A stretch of 64,000 nucleotides of DNA from positions 1 through 64,000 of the forward strand of contig DATILL010000040.1 in NCBI GenBank assembly GCA_035476575.1. Reading direction: 5' to 3'. Each line of letters opens with the position of its first letter. Positions within the stretch are counted from its first letter, which is position 1. The DNA is from DATILL01 sp035476575. Lineage in GTDB: Bacteria > Actinomycetota > Actinomycetes > Mycobacteriales > JACQDL01. The notes under the pieces are model-generated. The model was given only the letters and a program-made list of their open reading frames with translations, ran no database searches and was not told the origin of the DNA. Shown one piece after another: positions 42,689-50,925 of the stretch. The translations under genes and the position numbers were made by a program.

Positions 42689-43954
42689 TCAGCGGCCGGT
42701 CCCGGTGTAGACGATCGCGTCCTCGTCGCCACCGAGGCCGAACGCGCTGTGCAGGGCGCGCACCGCGGCGTCCACGTCGATGTCCCGGCACACCACGGAG
42801 ATCCGGATCTCCGACGTGGAGATCATCTCGACGTTCACCCCGGCCTCGGCGAGCGCCCGGAAGAACGTCGCCGACACGCCCGGGTGGGACCGCATCCCGG
42901 CTCCGACCAGGGACACCTTGCCGATGTGCGCGTCGTAAAGCAGGCCCTCGAACCCGACCAGGTCCTGCGCCCGGCTCAGCGCGGCCATCGCCACCGGCCC
43001 GTCGTCCATCGGCAGCGTGAAGGAGATGTCGGTGCGCACGCTGCCGTGCGTGGACACGTTCTGGACGATCATGTCGATGTTGACCTCGGCGTCGGCAAGC
43101 GTCTCGAAGATCAACGCGGCCTGACCGGGCTTGTCCGGCACGCCGACCACGGTGATCTTGCCCTCGCTACGGTCGTGGGCGACGCCGGTGATAATCGCCT
43201 GTTCCACGGGCAGGTCCTTCATGAAGCCGGTCACGGTGGTGCCGGGATGGGACGAGAACGACGAACGGACGTGCACCGAGATGCCGTACCGGCGGGCATA
43301 CTCGACGCTGCGCAGGTGCAGCACCTTGGCCCCGCAGGCGGCCATCTCCAGCATCTCCTCGTAGGTGATGCGGTCCAGCCGGCGGGCCCGGGGCACGATC
43401 CGGGGATCGGCGGAGTAGACGCCGTCGACGTCAGTGTAGATCTCGCAGACGTCCGCGTTCAGCGCCGCGGCCAGCGCGACCGCCGTGGTGTCGGTGCCGC
43501 CGCGGCCGAGGGTGGTGATGTCCTTGGTGTCCTGCGACACGCCCTGGAAGCCCGCCACGATCGGGATCGCCCCAGTATCGAGAGTCTGCCGGATCCGGCC
43601 CGGTGTGACGTCGATGATGCGCGCCCGGCCGTGCGTCGAGTTGGTGATCACGCCGGCCTGCGATCCGGTGAACGAGCGTGCCTGGAAGCCGAGCGAGCTG
43701 ATCGCCATGGCCAGCAGCGCCATCGAGATCCGCTCGCCCGCGGTGAGCAGCATGTCGAGCTCGCGCGGCGGTGGCAGCGGGGAGACCTGCTGGGCTAGGT
43801 CGAGCAGCTCGTCGGTCATGTCGCCCATCGCCGAGACCGCGACCACGACATCGTGGCCGAGCCGCCGGCTGGCGACGACCCGTTCGGCGACCCGCTTGAT
43901 CTTCTCGGCATCCGCGACCGAGGAGCCGCCGTACTTCTGAACGACGAGCCCCAC
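42689..43954 (-). CDS. lysC: Aspartate kinase
   Basis: 421 residues from the GTG at 43954, with AAAGAGGA upstream. Starts with the catalytic MGLVVQKYGGSSVADAEKIK and has TAGERISMALLAMAI, RGGTDTTAVALAAALNADVC and two C-terminal ACT domains (ITVVGVPDKPGQAALIFETL; VSLVGAGMRSHPGVSATFF). It phosphorylates aspartate in the lysine/threonine/methionine pathway and is feedback-regulated through the ACT domains. The gene is also called ask. An internal start for the beta subunit, as in other actinomycetes, is likely but not located. Usually followed by asd; here asd is not adjacent. Confidence 0.93.
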   Translation of the reverse strand: MGLVVQKYGGSSVADAEKIKRVAERVVASRRLGHDVVVAVSAMGDMTDELLDLAQQVSPLPPPRELDMLLTAGERISMALLAMAISSLGFQARSFTGSQAGVITNSTHGRARIIDVTPGRIRQTLDTGAIPIVAGFQGVSQDTKDITTLGRGGTDTTAVALAAALNADVCEIYTDVDGVYSADPRIVPRARRLDRITYEEMLEMAACGAKVLHLRSVEYARRYGISVHVRSSFSSHPGTTVTGFMKDLPVEQAIITGVAHDRSEGKITVVGVPDKPGQAALIFETLADAEVNIDMIVQNVSTHGSVRTDISFTLPMDDGPVAMAALSRAQDLVGFEGLLYDAHIGKVSLVGAGMRSHPGVSATFFRALAEAGVNVEMISTSEIRISVVCRDIDVDAAVRALHSAFGLGGDEDAIVYTGTGR

Positions 43955-44181
43955 GGGGTCCTCTTTCTGCTTGCTGCGCGGTCCGGCGTGCGGCGTCCAG
44001 CCTACCGGCGCCCGCCCAGCGGACATCGCCACCGGCACGGCACACGCCAGTTCCGGGACAACCGAGCCCCCCGGTCTCTATCTTGGTCACGCATGCCATC
44101 GCTCACCTGCCCCCATTGCTCCCAGTGCTCCCGGTGCCCCCAGTGCTCCCGGCGCGACCAGCACAACGATGTGGAGAACAC

Positions 44182-44784
44182 GTGTCCGTGAGCCGAACCT
44201 GCCCGAGCGACGTCCGGCTGCATCCGCTGATCGCCGAACGGTGGAGCCCGCGCGCCCTCGACCCCACCCGGGACATCGCCGACATGCAGCTCGTCGCGGT
44301 GCTGGAAGCAGCCCGGTGGGCGCCGTCGTCGGGCAACCGGCAGCCGTGGCGGTTCCTGGTCGGGCGACGGGGGGACGAGACCTTCACCGGCATCTCCGCC
44401 ACGCTGTTCGAGGGCAACCAGGTCTGGGCGAGCAACGCTGCGGCCCTGGTGCTGGCCTGCGCCGTCACCCACGCCCCGGACGGCACCGCGCTGACCCACG
44501 CGCCGTACGAGCTGGGCATGGCTGTCGCGCAGCTCTGCCTGCAGGCGCAGGACGAGGGGCTGGTCGCGCACCAGATGGCCGGCTTCGACGCGGAGAAGGC
44601 GGCGCTGGTCTTCACCATCCCCGACCATGTCCGGGCCTACGCCGTGATCGCGCTCGGTTACCTGGCCGATCCAGGCAGCCTGCCCGAGCACCTGCGGGCC
44701 CGGGAGACCGCCCGGCGGGAGCGCCGCCGGGTGCGTGAGTTCGCCTTCTCCAAGCGGTACGGCGAGTCGCTGTACCTGCGCTGA
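44182..44784 (+). CDS. Nitroreductase family protein
   Basis: 200 residues from the GTG at 44182 (GGAG upstream); the frame extends upstream to 44083 but is Pro/Cys-rich with no similarity. FMN-binding signature ERWSPRALDPTRDI, AARWAPSSGNRQPWRFLVG and the C-terminal YAVIALGYLADP. Flavin reductases acting on nitro compounds or quinones with NAD(P)H. It is divergent from lysC. Confidence 0.85.
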   Translation: MSVSRTCPSDVRLHPLIAERWSPRALDPTRDIADMQLVAVLEAARWAPSSGNRQPWRFLVGRRGDETFTGISATLFEGNQVWASNAAALVLACAVTHAPDGTALTHAPYELGMAVAQLCLQAQDEGLVAHQMAGFDAEKAALVFTIPDHVRAYAVIALGYLADPGSLPEHLRARETARRERRRVREFAFSKRYGESLYLR

Positions 44785-45120
44785 GGCCGCCCTTCGACGG
44801 CCCGACGGCACTTGGCTGTGGTGGCCCGTTGATCTCCAGTCGGGCAACAGCTCGGTGATCGTCAGCTCGGTGATCGTCCCGCGCTGGTCCTGGCCCCGGG
44901 AACGTCCTGGCTCAGGCGAGAACGCCCGATTGGGTGGATACGCGGGTGTTGTGAGATCTTCTTGGCAGCGCCGCTGGCCCACGGGCTACGGGGCGCAGTG
45001 GACTGGCTCAGCCAACGCCTCCTGACCCCTGGCGTCGCGCGCCGCTGACCCCTCCTCGCTCGTGCTTTCTTCTGGCGCGTATTGTGCCGTTTGCCTGCCA
45101 AGCTAGAGAGGGCTGCCGCT
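44785..45120. other. Intergenic interval, no gene seen
   Basis: 336 bases. It contains a tandem duplication of AGCTCGGTGATCGTC near 44850 and the promoter for the coiled-coil gene. No recognisable reading frame. Confidence 0.45.
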
Positions 45121-46107
45121 GTGGACGACATGGTCTCGACTGGACCCGTCGGCTTCGACAAGATGCGTCATATGCTCGCCAGGGCCGCGGAGCTGCGCGA
45201 CCGCGAGCAGCGCCAGTTCTACGACTCCCTCGAGGATGTGCGCTCCCGGCTGCGCGCCGTCGAGACCTTCGCCAACGACGGCAACACCCGGCTCCCGCTG
45301 CTGACCGACCACATGAGCGGCGTGCAGGACCGGCTGCAGCACCTCCCCGACCGCACCGAGATCAGCGTGATCGCCGAGCGGCTAGACGAGGCGCTGCTCC
45401 GGATCGACGCGCAGGACCAGGTGCTGGCCCAGGTCGCCGGCACGCTGGGCGGGCTGGTCGACCGGATGTCCCGGCCGATCGAGCACCTCGACGCCCGGCT
45501 GGAGGGGGTCACCGGCCGGTTCGAGGGTGTCTCCGGGCGGCTGGACGGGCTGGACGACCGGCTCACCCACCTGCACAGCCGGCTGGACGACGTCGGCTCC
45601 ACCATCGCCCGGCAGGCCAGCCAGATCCAGTCGCTGCCGGAGATGCTGGATGTGCCGGCACTGCACCGGCGGTTCGACGACCTGGGCGGCGACGTGACGG
45701 CCCGCTTCGACGAGCTGCTCACCCAGCCCGGGCTGGACCCGAGCGAGCGGCTGGACGACCTCGCCGCGCGGCTGGAGCAGCTCACCCAGCGGCTGGAGTC
45801 GGTCACGTCGCGGCTGGACTCGATCGAGGACAGCGTCAAGGCCGAGGTCACCACGCTGTCCGGCGTTGTCGAGCAGGGCATCGAGAAGATCGAGGGCAGC
45901 GTGGTGGCGCGGCCCGACCGCGAGGAGATCAGCACCACGCTGCGGGCCACCCACAGCGAGTCCGAGAAGCGCATCACCAGCCAGCTCGACGAGGCGCTCA
46001 CCGCCCTGGCTGAGATCATGCTGGGACGTTCCCCGAAAGTATCGGCTTCCAGGGGGCGTAAAAGTGGCCGCGATGATGACCTGGAGGATGCGGACGCCGA
46101 GGCCTGA
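45121..46107 (+). CDS. Coiled-coil protein
   Basis: 328 residues from the GTG at 45121. After about 40 residues almost the whole protein is heptad-like, with recurring R-L-D-x-L-D and RLExV motifs (RFEGVSGRLDGLDDRLTHLH; RLEQLTQRLESVTSRLDSIE). It resembles apolipoprotein- or phasin-like actinobacterial coiled coils that form rods or bind membranes. The tail SRGRKSGRDDDLEDADAEA is charged. The next gene starts inside its last 44 bases. Confidence 0.75.
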   Translation: MDDMVSTGPVGFDKMRHMLARAAELRDREQRQFYDSLEDVRSRLRAVETFANDGNTRLPLLTDHMSGVQDRLQHLPDRTEISVIAERLDEALLRIDAQDQVLAQVAGTLGGLVDRMSRPIEHLDARLEGVTGRFEGVSGRLDGLDDRLTHLHSRLDDVGSTIARQASQIQSLPEMLDVPALHRRFDDLGGDVTARFDELLTQPGLDPSERLDDLAARLEQLTQRLESVTSRLDSIEDSVKAEVTTLSGVVEQGIEKIEGSVVARPDREEISTTLRATHSESEKRITSQLDEALTALAEIMLGRSPKVSASRGRKSGRDDDLEDADAEA

Positions 46108-46591
46108 GCCTCAGGTCGTCCAGCTTCCCGACCTTGATGACGACGGCGACGCGGCGCCGAGCACGGCGGCATCGCCCACACCGTCGACGAACGACGTCGC
46201 GGTTGCCGTTCCGGCGCCGGCCGAGACCGTCGCGGCAGCCAAGCCGAGGGCGGCACGCAGACCGACCAAGGCGGGCACTGCCAGTGCGGGCGTTGCCAAA
46301 GCGGCTCGCCCGGCTCGCCCGGCCAAGGTGGTCGCCCCTTCGGCGCCGGCCGAGGCAGCCTCGGCGAAGGCGGCCAAGGCAGCGCCAGCCAGGGCGCGCA
46401 AGGCACCGGCAAAGAAGGCCGCCACGGCCGCCACGGCCCGGGCAACGCCGCCGCCCGTGGTGGAGACCACGGAACCGGATGTTCCCGCGGCCGATCCGAC
46501 CCCTGTCGGGCCGACCAAGGCCGAGCCGGCCCAGCGACCCGCCAAGGCCGTCCCCGTACCAGCGAAGAAAGCTGCCCGCCGCCGTACCTGA
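46064..46591 (+). CDS. Ala/Lys/Pro-rich histone-H1-like protein
   Basis: 175 residues from the GTG at 46064 (AGGGGG at 7 bases), overlapping the coiled-coil gene by 44 bases in another frame. Residues 60-175 are repeats of AKAA, KAPAKKAA, PAK type, as in actinobacterial H1-like or HU-tail sequences that bind nucleic acid. A palindromic terminator follows directly. An alternative is that it is expressed as a frameshifted C-terminal extension of the coiled-coil protein. Low complexity makes the gene call less certain. Confidence 0.55.
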   Translation: MAAMMTWRMRTPRPEPQVVQLPDLDDDGDAAPSTAASPTPSTNDVAVAVPAPAETVAAAKPRAARRPTKAGTASAGVAKAARPARPAKVVAPSAPAEAASAKAAKAAPARARKAPAKKAATAATARATPPPVVETTEPDVPAADPTPVGPTKAEPAQRPAKAVPVPAKKAARRRT

Positions 46592-46602
46592 GGCACCTCC
46601 AA

Positions 46603-46644
46603 CAACAAGAGGTCACCACAACACGTTGTGGTGACCTCTTGTTG
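46603..46644 (+). terminator. Strong hairpin terminator built from dispersed repeat
   Basis: A perfect 19-bp stem: CAACAAGAGGTCACCACAA (46603-46621) with TTGTGGTGACCTCTTGTTG (46626-46644), loop CACG. It lies 12 bases after the stop of the Lys/Ala-rich gene. No T-tract. The GGTCACCACA core recurs at 50.75 and 56.35 kb. Confidence 0.75.
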
Positions 46645-46734
46645 CCTTGCGACCCCAACAGGTACCCACACGGCGTTAAGGTCACCACCTGCTCAAGTCG
46701 CCGCCTGCCCGACTTGGGCTTAGACTCCCCCATC

Positions 46735-46785
46735 ATGCGTCGGCTGAACCTGCTCCTTAGCAGCCGCGGCGAGGCTCCACGGTAG
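46735..46785 (+). CDS. leuL: leuA leader peptide
   Basis: A 16-residue frame, MRRLNLLLSSRGEAPR, with four leucines in five positions (LNLLL), ending TAG 78 bases before leuA. Leucine-rich leader peptides precede leuA in many actinomycetes and sense leucyl-tRNA through ribosome stalling. Confidence 0.75.
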   Translation: MRRLNLLLSSRGEAPR

Positions 46786-46805
46786 ACCGGCCGTCCTCGC
46801 CGCGG
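46764..46805 (+). promoter_or_regulatory. leuA attenuator hairpin
   Basis: An 11-bp perfect inverted repeat, CCGCGGCGAGG (46764-46774) and CCTCGCCGCGG (46795-46805), begins inside the leader peptide frame just after the leucine codons. A ribosome stalled at those codons would change its folding. Typical of transcription attenuation. Confidence 0.65.
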
Positions 46806-46862
46806 TGTTGCTGCGCCGTGCTGGTCGTTTCCGTCCAGATAGACCCTGAGGAGCAGACACCG

Positions 46863-48635
46863 GTGCCTATCCAGCCACGCAACACGCCTACCCAACCCCG
46901 CAACACGCAGCGCCCGTCCGGCATGCCGACCCACCGCTACCGCGCGTTCCCAGCCATCAACCTGCCCAACCGCACCTGGCCGACCAGAACAGCCACCGCC
47001 GCCCCACGCTGGCTGTCCACCGACCTGCGCGACGGAAACCAGGCACTGATCGACCCGATGAGCCCGGCCCGCAAGCGGGCCATGTTCGAGCTGCTGGTCC
47101 GGCTGGGCTACAAGGAGATTGAGGTCGGCTTCCCGGCCGCCAGCCAGACCGACTTCGACTTCGTCCGGCAGCTCATCACCGAGGACATGGTGCCGGACGA
47201 CGTCACCATCTCGGTGCTCACCCAGGCCCGCAAGGAGCTGATCGAGCGCACCGTGCAGAGCCTGGTCGGCGCAGCCAAGGCCAACGTGCACCTCTACAAC
47301 GCGACCGCACCGGTGTTCCGCCGGGTGGTCTTCAACGTTGACCGAGCCGAGTGCGTCACGATCGCGACCCGCGGCACCGAGGCCGTCATGAAGTACGCCG
47401 AGCACCTGCTGCCCGACACCGACTTCGGCTATCAGTACTCGCCGGAGGTCTTCACCGGCACCGAGCTGGAGTTCGCCGCCGAGATCTGCGAGGCGGTGAT
47501 GGACGTCTGGCAGCCCGAGCCGGACCGGGAGATCATCCTGAACCTGCCGGCCACCGTCGAGATGTCCACGCCGAACGTGTACGCCGACCAGATCGAGTGG
47601 ATGTCGCGACACCTGACCCGGCGGGACTCGGTGTGCCTGTCCCTGCACCCACACAACGATCGGGGCACGGCGGTGGCCGCGGCCGAGCTAGCAATGCTGG
47701 CCGGCGCGGACCGGATCGAGGGCTGCCTGTTCGGCAATGGCGAGCGCACCGGCAACGTCGACCTGGTCACGCTTGGCCTGAACCTGTTCAGCCAGGGCAT
47801 TGACCCGATGATCGACTTTTCCGACATCGACGAGATCCGCCGTACGGCCGAGTACTGCAACCAGATCGGGGTACACGAGCGGCACCCCTACGCCGGGGAC
47901 CTCGTCTACACCTCATTCTCTGGCTCGCACCAGGACGCGATCAAGAAGGGCTTCGAGGCACAGGAGATCGACGCCGCGGCGGCCGGCGTACCGGTCGCGG
48001 AGCTCGGCTGGCAGATCCCCTACCTGCCGATCGACCCCAAGAACGTCGGACGGTCGTACGAGGCCGTGATCCGGGTCAACAGCCAGTCCGGCAAGGGCGG
48101 CGTCGCGTACATCATGAAGTACGAGCACGCCCTGGACCTGCCGCGCCGGCTGCAGATCGAGTTCAGCGGGGTGATCCAGCGGGTCACCGACGCCGAGGGC
48201 GGTGAGGTCGCGGCCGACGCGATGTGGCGGGCTTTCGAGGCGGAGTACCTCGTCGGCGGCGGGCCGGTCGAGCTGCTCACCCACCACACCGACAGCGCCG
48301 TCGAGGAGAAGGACAGGCTGTCGGTGGAGGTCCGGGTCGACGGCGAGCCGCGTGTCCTCGAGGGCACCGGCAACGGCCCCATCGCGGCCTTCGTCGACGC
48401 CCTGGCCGATGTCGGCTATCACGTGCGGGTGCTGGACTACGCCGAGCATGCTATGTCGGCCGGCGGGGACGCCAAGGCCGCAGCGTACCTGGAGTGTGAG
48501 GCGGGCGGCCGGACGCTGTGGGGGGTCGGCATCGACGCTAACATCGTGACCGCCTCGCTCAAGGCGGTCGTCAGCGCCGTGAACCGGGCAGCCAGGGTTA
48601 ACCCTGCAACTCTCGGTGATCAGCGCGGCCTCTAG
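46863..48635 (+). CDS. leuA: 2-isopropylmalate synthase
   Basis: 590 residues from the GTG at 46863 with GAGGAG upstream. Condenses acetyl-CoA with 2-oxoisovalerate, the first step of leucine synthesis. Catalytic TIM barrel with LSTDLRDGNQALIDPMS, the HPHNDRGTAVAAAELA histidines and the GNGERTGNVDLVTL loop; a C-terminal regulatory LeuA dimer domain follows, giving leucine feedback. Length fits the long actinobacterial LeuA type. Preceded by the leader peptide and attenuator. Confidence 0.95.
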   Translation: MPIQPRNTPTQPRNTQRPSGMPTHRYRAFPAINLPNRTWPTRTATAAPRWLSTDLRDGNQALIDPMSPARKRAMFELLVRLGYKEIEVGFPAASQTDFDFVRQLITEDMVPDDVTISVLTQARKELIERTVQSLVGAAKANVHLYNATAPVFRRVVFNVDRAECVTIATRGTEAVMKYAEHLLPDTDFGYQYSPEVFTGTELEFAAEICEAVMDVWQPEPDREIILNLPATVEMSTPNVYADQIEWMSRHLTRRDSVCLSLHPHNDRGTAVAAAELAMLAGADRIEGCLFGNGERTGNVDLVTLGLNLFSQGIDPMIDFSDIDEIRRTAEYCNQIGVHERHPYAGDLVYTSFSGSHQDAIKKGFEAQEIDAAAAGVPVAELGWQIPYLPIDPKNVGRSYEAVIRVNSQSGKGGVAYIMKYEHALDLPRRLQIEFSGVIQRVTDAEGGEVAADAMWRAFEAEYLVGGGPVELLTHHTDSAVEEKDRLSVEVRVDGEPRVLEGTGNGPIAAFVDALADVGYHVRVLDYAEHAMSAGGDAKAAAYLECEAGGRTLWGVGIDANIVTASLKAVVSAVNRAARVNPATLGDQRGL

Positions 48636-48663
48636 ATCGTTACTTATAACGCAAAACGTGGAT

Positions 48664-48774
48664 TATGATGCTACTGTTTTCGTCAGATGGGCCAGGTGAC
48701 GGCTGGTCTCCGGTACCAGCGACTTTGTCCCCGAGCGGGCGCCCCGCGGCAACGCCGAGCCGCGGGGCGCTTTA
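48664..48774 (+). ncRNA. Candidate small RNA between leuA and recR
   Basis: A sigma70-type promoter can be drawn as TTACTT (48640-48645), 18 bases, TATGAT (48664-48669), in an unusually AT-rich patch. It is followed 70 bases later by a 12-bp GC-only hairpin and TTTAA. The transcript would be about 95 bases with no plausible start codon context. Prediction by eye; alternatively the hairpin is just the leuA terminator. Confidence 0.4.
48739..48770 (+). terminator. Rho-independent-type hairpin
   Basis: GCGCCCCGCGGC (48739-48750) pairs perfectly with GCCGCGGGGCGC (48759-48770), followed by TTTAA. Confidence 0.7.
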
Positions 48775-48824
48775 ACGCCCTGACAGCGGTCGCATCAGGG
48801 GCTGGTGCCGGCCGGCATCGGCGG

Positions 48825-49424
48825 TCAGACCTCGAGCGTACGGCGGCCGGAGAACGCCCGGCCGAGGGTGACCTCATCGGCGTACTCCAGGTCTCCGCCG
48901 ACCGGCAGGCCGCTGGCCAGCCGGGTCACGACCAGTCCCATCGGCTTGACCAGCCGGGCCAGGTAGGTAGCGGTCGCCTCACCCTCGAGGTTCGGGTCGG
49001 TGGCCAGGATGAGCTCGGTGATCGTGCCGTCGGCCAGCCGGCGCATCAGCTCGCGCACCCGCAGGTCGTCCGGACCGACGCCGTCGATTGGGCTGATCGC
49101 GCCGCCCAGCACGTGGTAGCGGCCGCGGAACTCCCGGGTCTTCTCCACCGCGACGACGTCCTTGGGCTCCTCGACCACGCAGATCACCGCCGGGTCCCGG
49201 CGCGGGTCGCGGCAGATCTTGCACTCCTCAGACTCCGCCACGTTGCCACAGACCCGGCAGAACCGGACCTCGTTCTTGACCCGGACCAGCGCGGCGGACA
49301 GCCGCAGCACGTCGGCCGGGTCAGCGGCCAGGAGATGGAACGCAAGCCGTTGCGCGCTCTTCGGCCCGATCCCGGGCAGCCGCCCGAGCTCGTCGATGAG
49401 ATCCTGAACGGCGCCCTCGTACAC
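48825..49424 (-). CDS. recR: Recombination mediator RecR
   Basis: 199 residues, GTG start at 49424. N-terminal HhH (LGRLPGIGPKSAQRLAFHLL), four-Cys zinc finger CRVCGNVAESEECKIC, and Toprim domain (VCVVEEPKDVVAVEKT-like run, VLGGAISPIDGVGPDDL). With RecO/RecF it loads RecA at gaps. Sits 3 bases after ybaB in the usual ybaB-recR pair. Confidence 0.96.
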   Translation of the reverse strand: MYEGAVQDLIDELGRLPGIGPKSAQRLAFHLLAADPADVLRLSAALVRVKNEVRFCRVCGNVAESEECKICRDPRRDPAVICVVEEPKDVVAVEKTREFRGRYHVLGGAISPIDGVGPDDLRVRELMRRLADGTITELILATDPNLEGEATATYLARLVKPMGLVVTRLASGLPVGGDLEYADEVTLGRAFSGRRTLEV

Positions 49425-49427
49425 GGC

Positions 49428-49778
49428 TCAGAACGGCAGGCCGGGAACGCCGGTGCCGCCGCCGAGATCGCCGAGCCCCTGCGTCAGCGGGCTCATCTTC
49501 TCCGCGGCCAGCTCGCCGGCCAGCCGGTTCGCGTCCCGGATCGCGGCGACGACCAGGTCCTGCAGCGTCTCCACGTCGTCCGGGTCGACCACCTTCGGGT
49601 CGATGGTGAGCGAGTGCAGCTCGCCGGAGCCGGACACGGTTGCGGTGACCAGGCCGCCGCCAGCGTGACCAGTCACCTCTGCCTGCCCAAGCTCCTCCTG
49701 CGCGGCGAGCATCTGCTCCTGCATCTTCTGCGCCTGCTTCATGATCTGCTGCAGGTCGAGCTGGCCATCGGGTCGCAC
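49428..49778 (-). CDS. YbaB/EbfC nucleoid-associated protein
   Basis: 116 residues from the GTG at 49778 (GAGGACATACC upstream). DLQQIMKQAQKMQEQMLAAQ opening helix, then VTATVSGSGELHSLTIDPKV and DDVETLQDLVVAAIRDANRL. YbaB dimers bind DNA; the gene usually lies between dnaX and recR. Here dnaX has been separated by about 8 kb of other genes. Confidence 0.93.
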   Translation of the reverse strand: MRPDGQLDLQQIMKQAQKMQEQMLAAQEELGQAEVTGHAGGGLVTATVSGSGELHSLTIDPKVVDPDDVETLQDLVVAAIRDANRLAGELAAEKMSPLTQGLGDLGGGTGVPGLPF

Positions 49779-49842
49779 GGTATGTCCTCTCGTCGGAGCG
49801 CTCGGCCCGAGCCTATCCGGCAAAGGTGACAGGCTGTGCGGT

Positions 49843-50745
49843 GTGCTACGCCGTTGCGCCCTTGCCCTTGCCCTTGCCGCCGTGAGCGGCTGTGCTGGTC
49901 CGGCAGCCAGAGAGACCCCACCCGGCCCGGCCCCCGGATCGCCGTCCCAGCCGTCGATCGCGCGGTCAGCCACCGTACCGCCGGCCCGACCGTCGAGTGT
50001 GGCGACGCCCCGCCCGACACTGCCATACCTGACGCCGGCCCGCACCACGCCGGCGCCGCCCCCGCCCCCACCGCCGCCCCCGCGTGGCACGGTGGTGGTG
50101 CTCGACCCGGGCCACAACGGCGGGAACGCCGCCCACCCGGATCTCATCAACCGACAGGTGCCGGCCGGGTTCGGGCAGACCAAGGCGTGCAACACCACCG
50201 GTACGGCGACCGATCGCGGCTACACCGAGCACGCGTTCAACTGGGACGTGACCCAGCGGGTCCGGCGGATCCTGACCGCACGGGGGGTCACCGTGCTGCT
50301 CACCCGCCGCGACGATGTCGGCGTGGGGCCGTGCGTGAACGAGCGGGCCGCGATCGGCAACCGGGCCCGGGCGGCGGCCGTGGTGTCGATCCACGCCGAC
50401 GGGCATCCGGGCGGGCACGGCTTTCACGTGATCGAGGCGGCCCGACCGCCCGCCGGGGCCGCGGTGGCAGCGGCGGCACACCGGCTCGCGGCGGCGGTGC
50501 ACGACCGGTACGCGGCCGAGGCCGGGTTCGCGCCGTCGACGTACGTCGGCTCGAACGGCTACGACCCGCGCACCGACCTAGCCGGGCTGAACCTGTCCAG
50601 CCAGCCGGCGATCTTCATCGAGTGTGGCAACATGCGCGATGCCGACGACGCCGCTCGGATGACCAGCGCGGCTGGCCGGCAGCGGGTCGCGCAGGCCATC
50701 GCCGATGGCATCCTCCGCTACCTCGCCCTCACCCCGCCCCGCTAA
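49843..50745 (+). CDS. N-acetylmuramoyl-L-alanine amidase, lipoprotein
   Basis: 300 residues from the GTG at 49843. Signal peptide MLRRCALALALAAVSGCAG with a lipobox Cys at 17, a Pro-rich linker (PPPPPPPPPRG), then Amidase_3: VVVLDPGHNGGN (zinc His), VTVLLTRRDD, AAVVSIHADGHP (zinc His) and FIECGNMRDADDA (catalytic Glu). It cleaves the amide between MurNAc and the peptide in the cell wall. Divergent from ybaB. Confidence 0.9.
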   Translation: MLRRCALALALAAVSGCAGPAARETPPGPAPGSPSQPSIARSATVPPARPSSVATPRPTLPYLTPARTTPAPPPPPPPPPRGTVVVLDPGHNGGNAAHPDLINRQVPAGFGQTKACNTTGTATDRGYTEHAFNWDVTQRVRRILTARGVTVLLTRRDDVGVGPCVNERAAIGNRARAAAVVSIHADGHPGGHGFHVIEAARPPAGAAVAAAAHRLAAAVHDRYAAEAGFAPSTYVGSNGYDPRTDLAGLNLSSQPAIFIECGNMRDADDAARMTSAAGRQRVAQAIADGILRYLALTPPR

Positions 50746-50747
50746 CC

Positions 50748-50882
50748 CGTGTGGTCACCTCTGCGCCGTGTGGTGACCTCTTGGGGTGGTGAGACAACGA
50801 AAGGTGACCACATGGCGCGTAGGTGACCACACGGCGTGCCGGACCAACGAAAGGTGACCACAACGCCGAGAGGTGACCACAG
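50748..50882. repeat. Cluster of six GGTGACCACA-type repeats
   Basis: Six copies of (T)GTGGTCACCT or its complement AGGTGACCACA lie within 135 bases between convergent genes: two on one strand, then four on the other. A 30-base segment at 50852-50881 is identical, reverse complemented, to 56346-56375. Confidence 0.85.
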
Positions 50883-50925
50883 CCAAAGGGCACCCGCTGG
50901 AGGCGCCGGCCGAGGAAGCCCGCGG

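Noticed and set aside
42620..43798. A 392-codon plus-strand frame opposite lysC.
   Set aside because: Antisense shadow of aspartokinase; no domain and no ribosome site.
45219..47654. An 811-codon open frame on the minus strand opposite the coiled-coil gene and leuA.
   Set aside because: It is a by-product of high GC: the plus-strand genes have clear domains and ribosome sites, while the antisense product is low-complexity Arg/Ser/Pro-rich.
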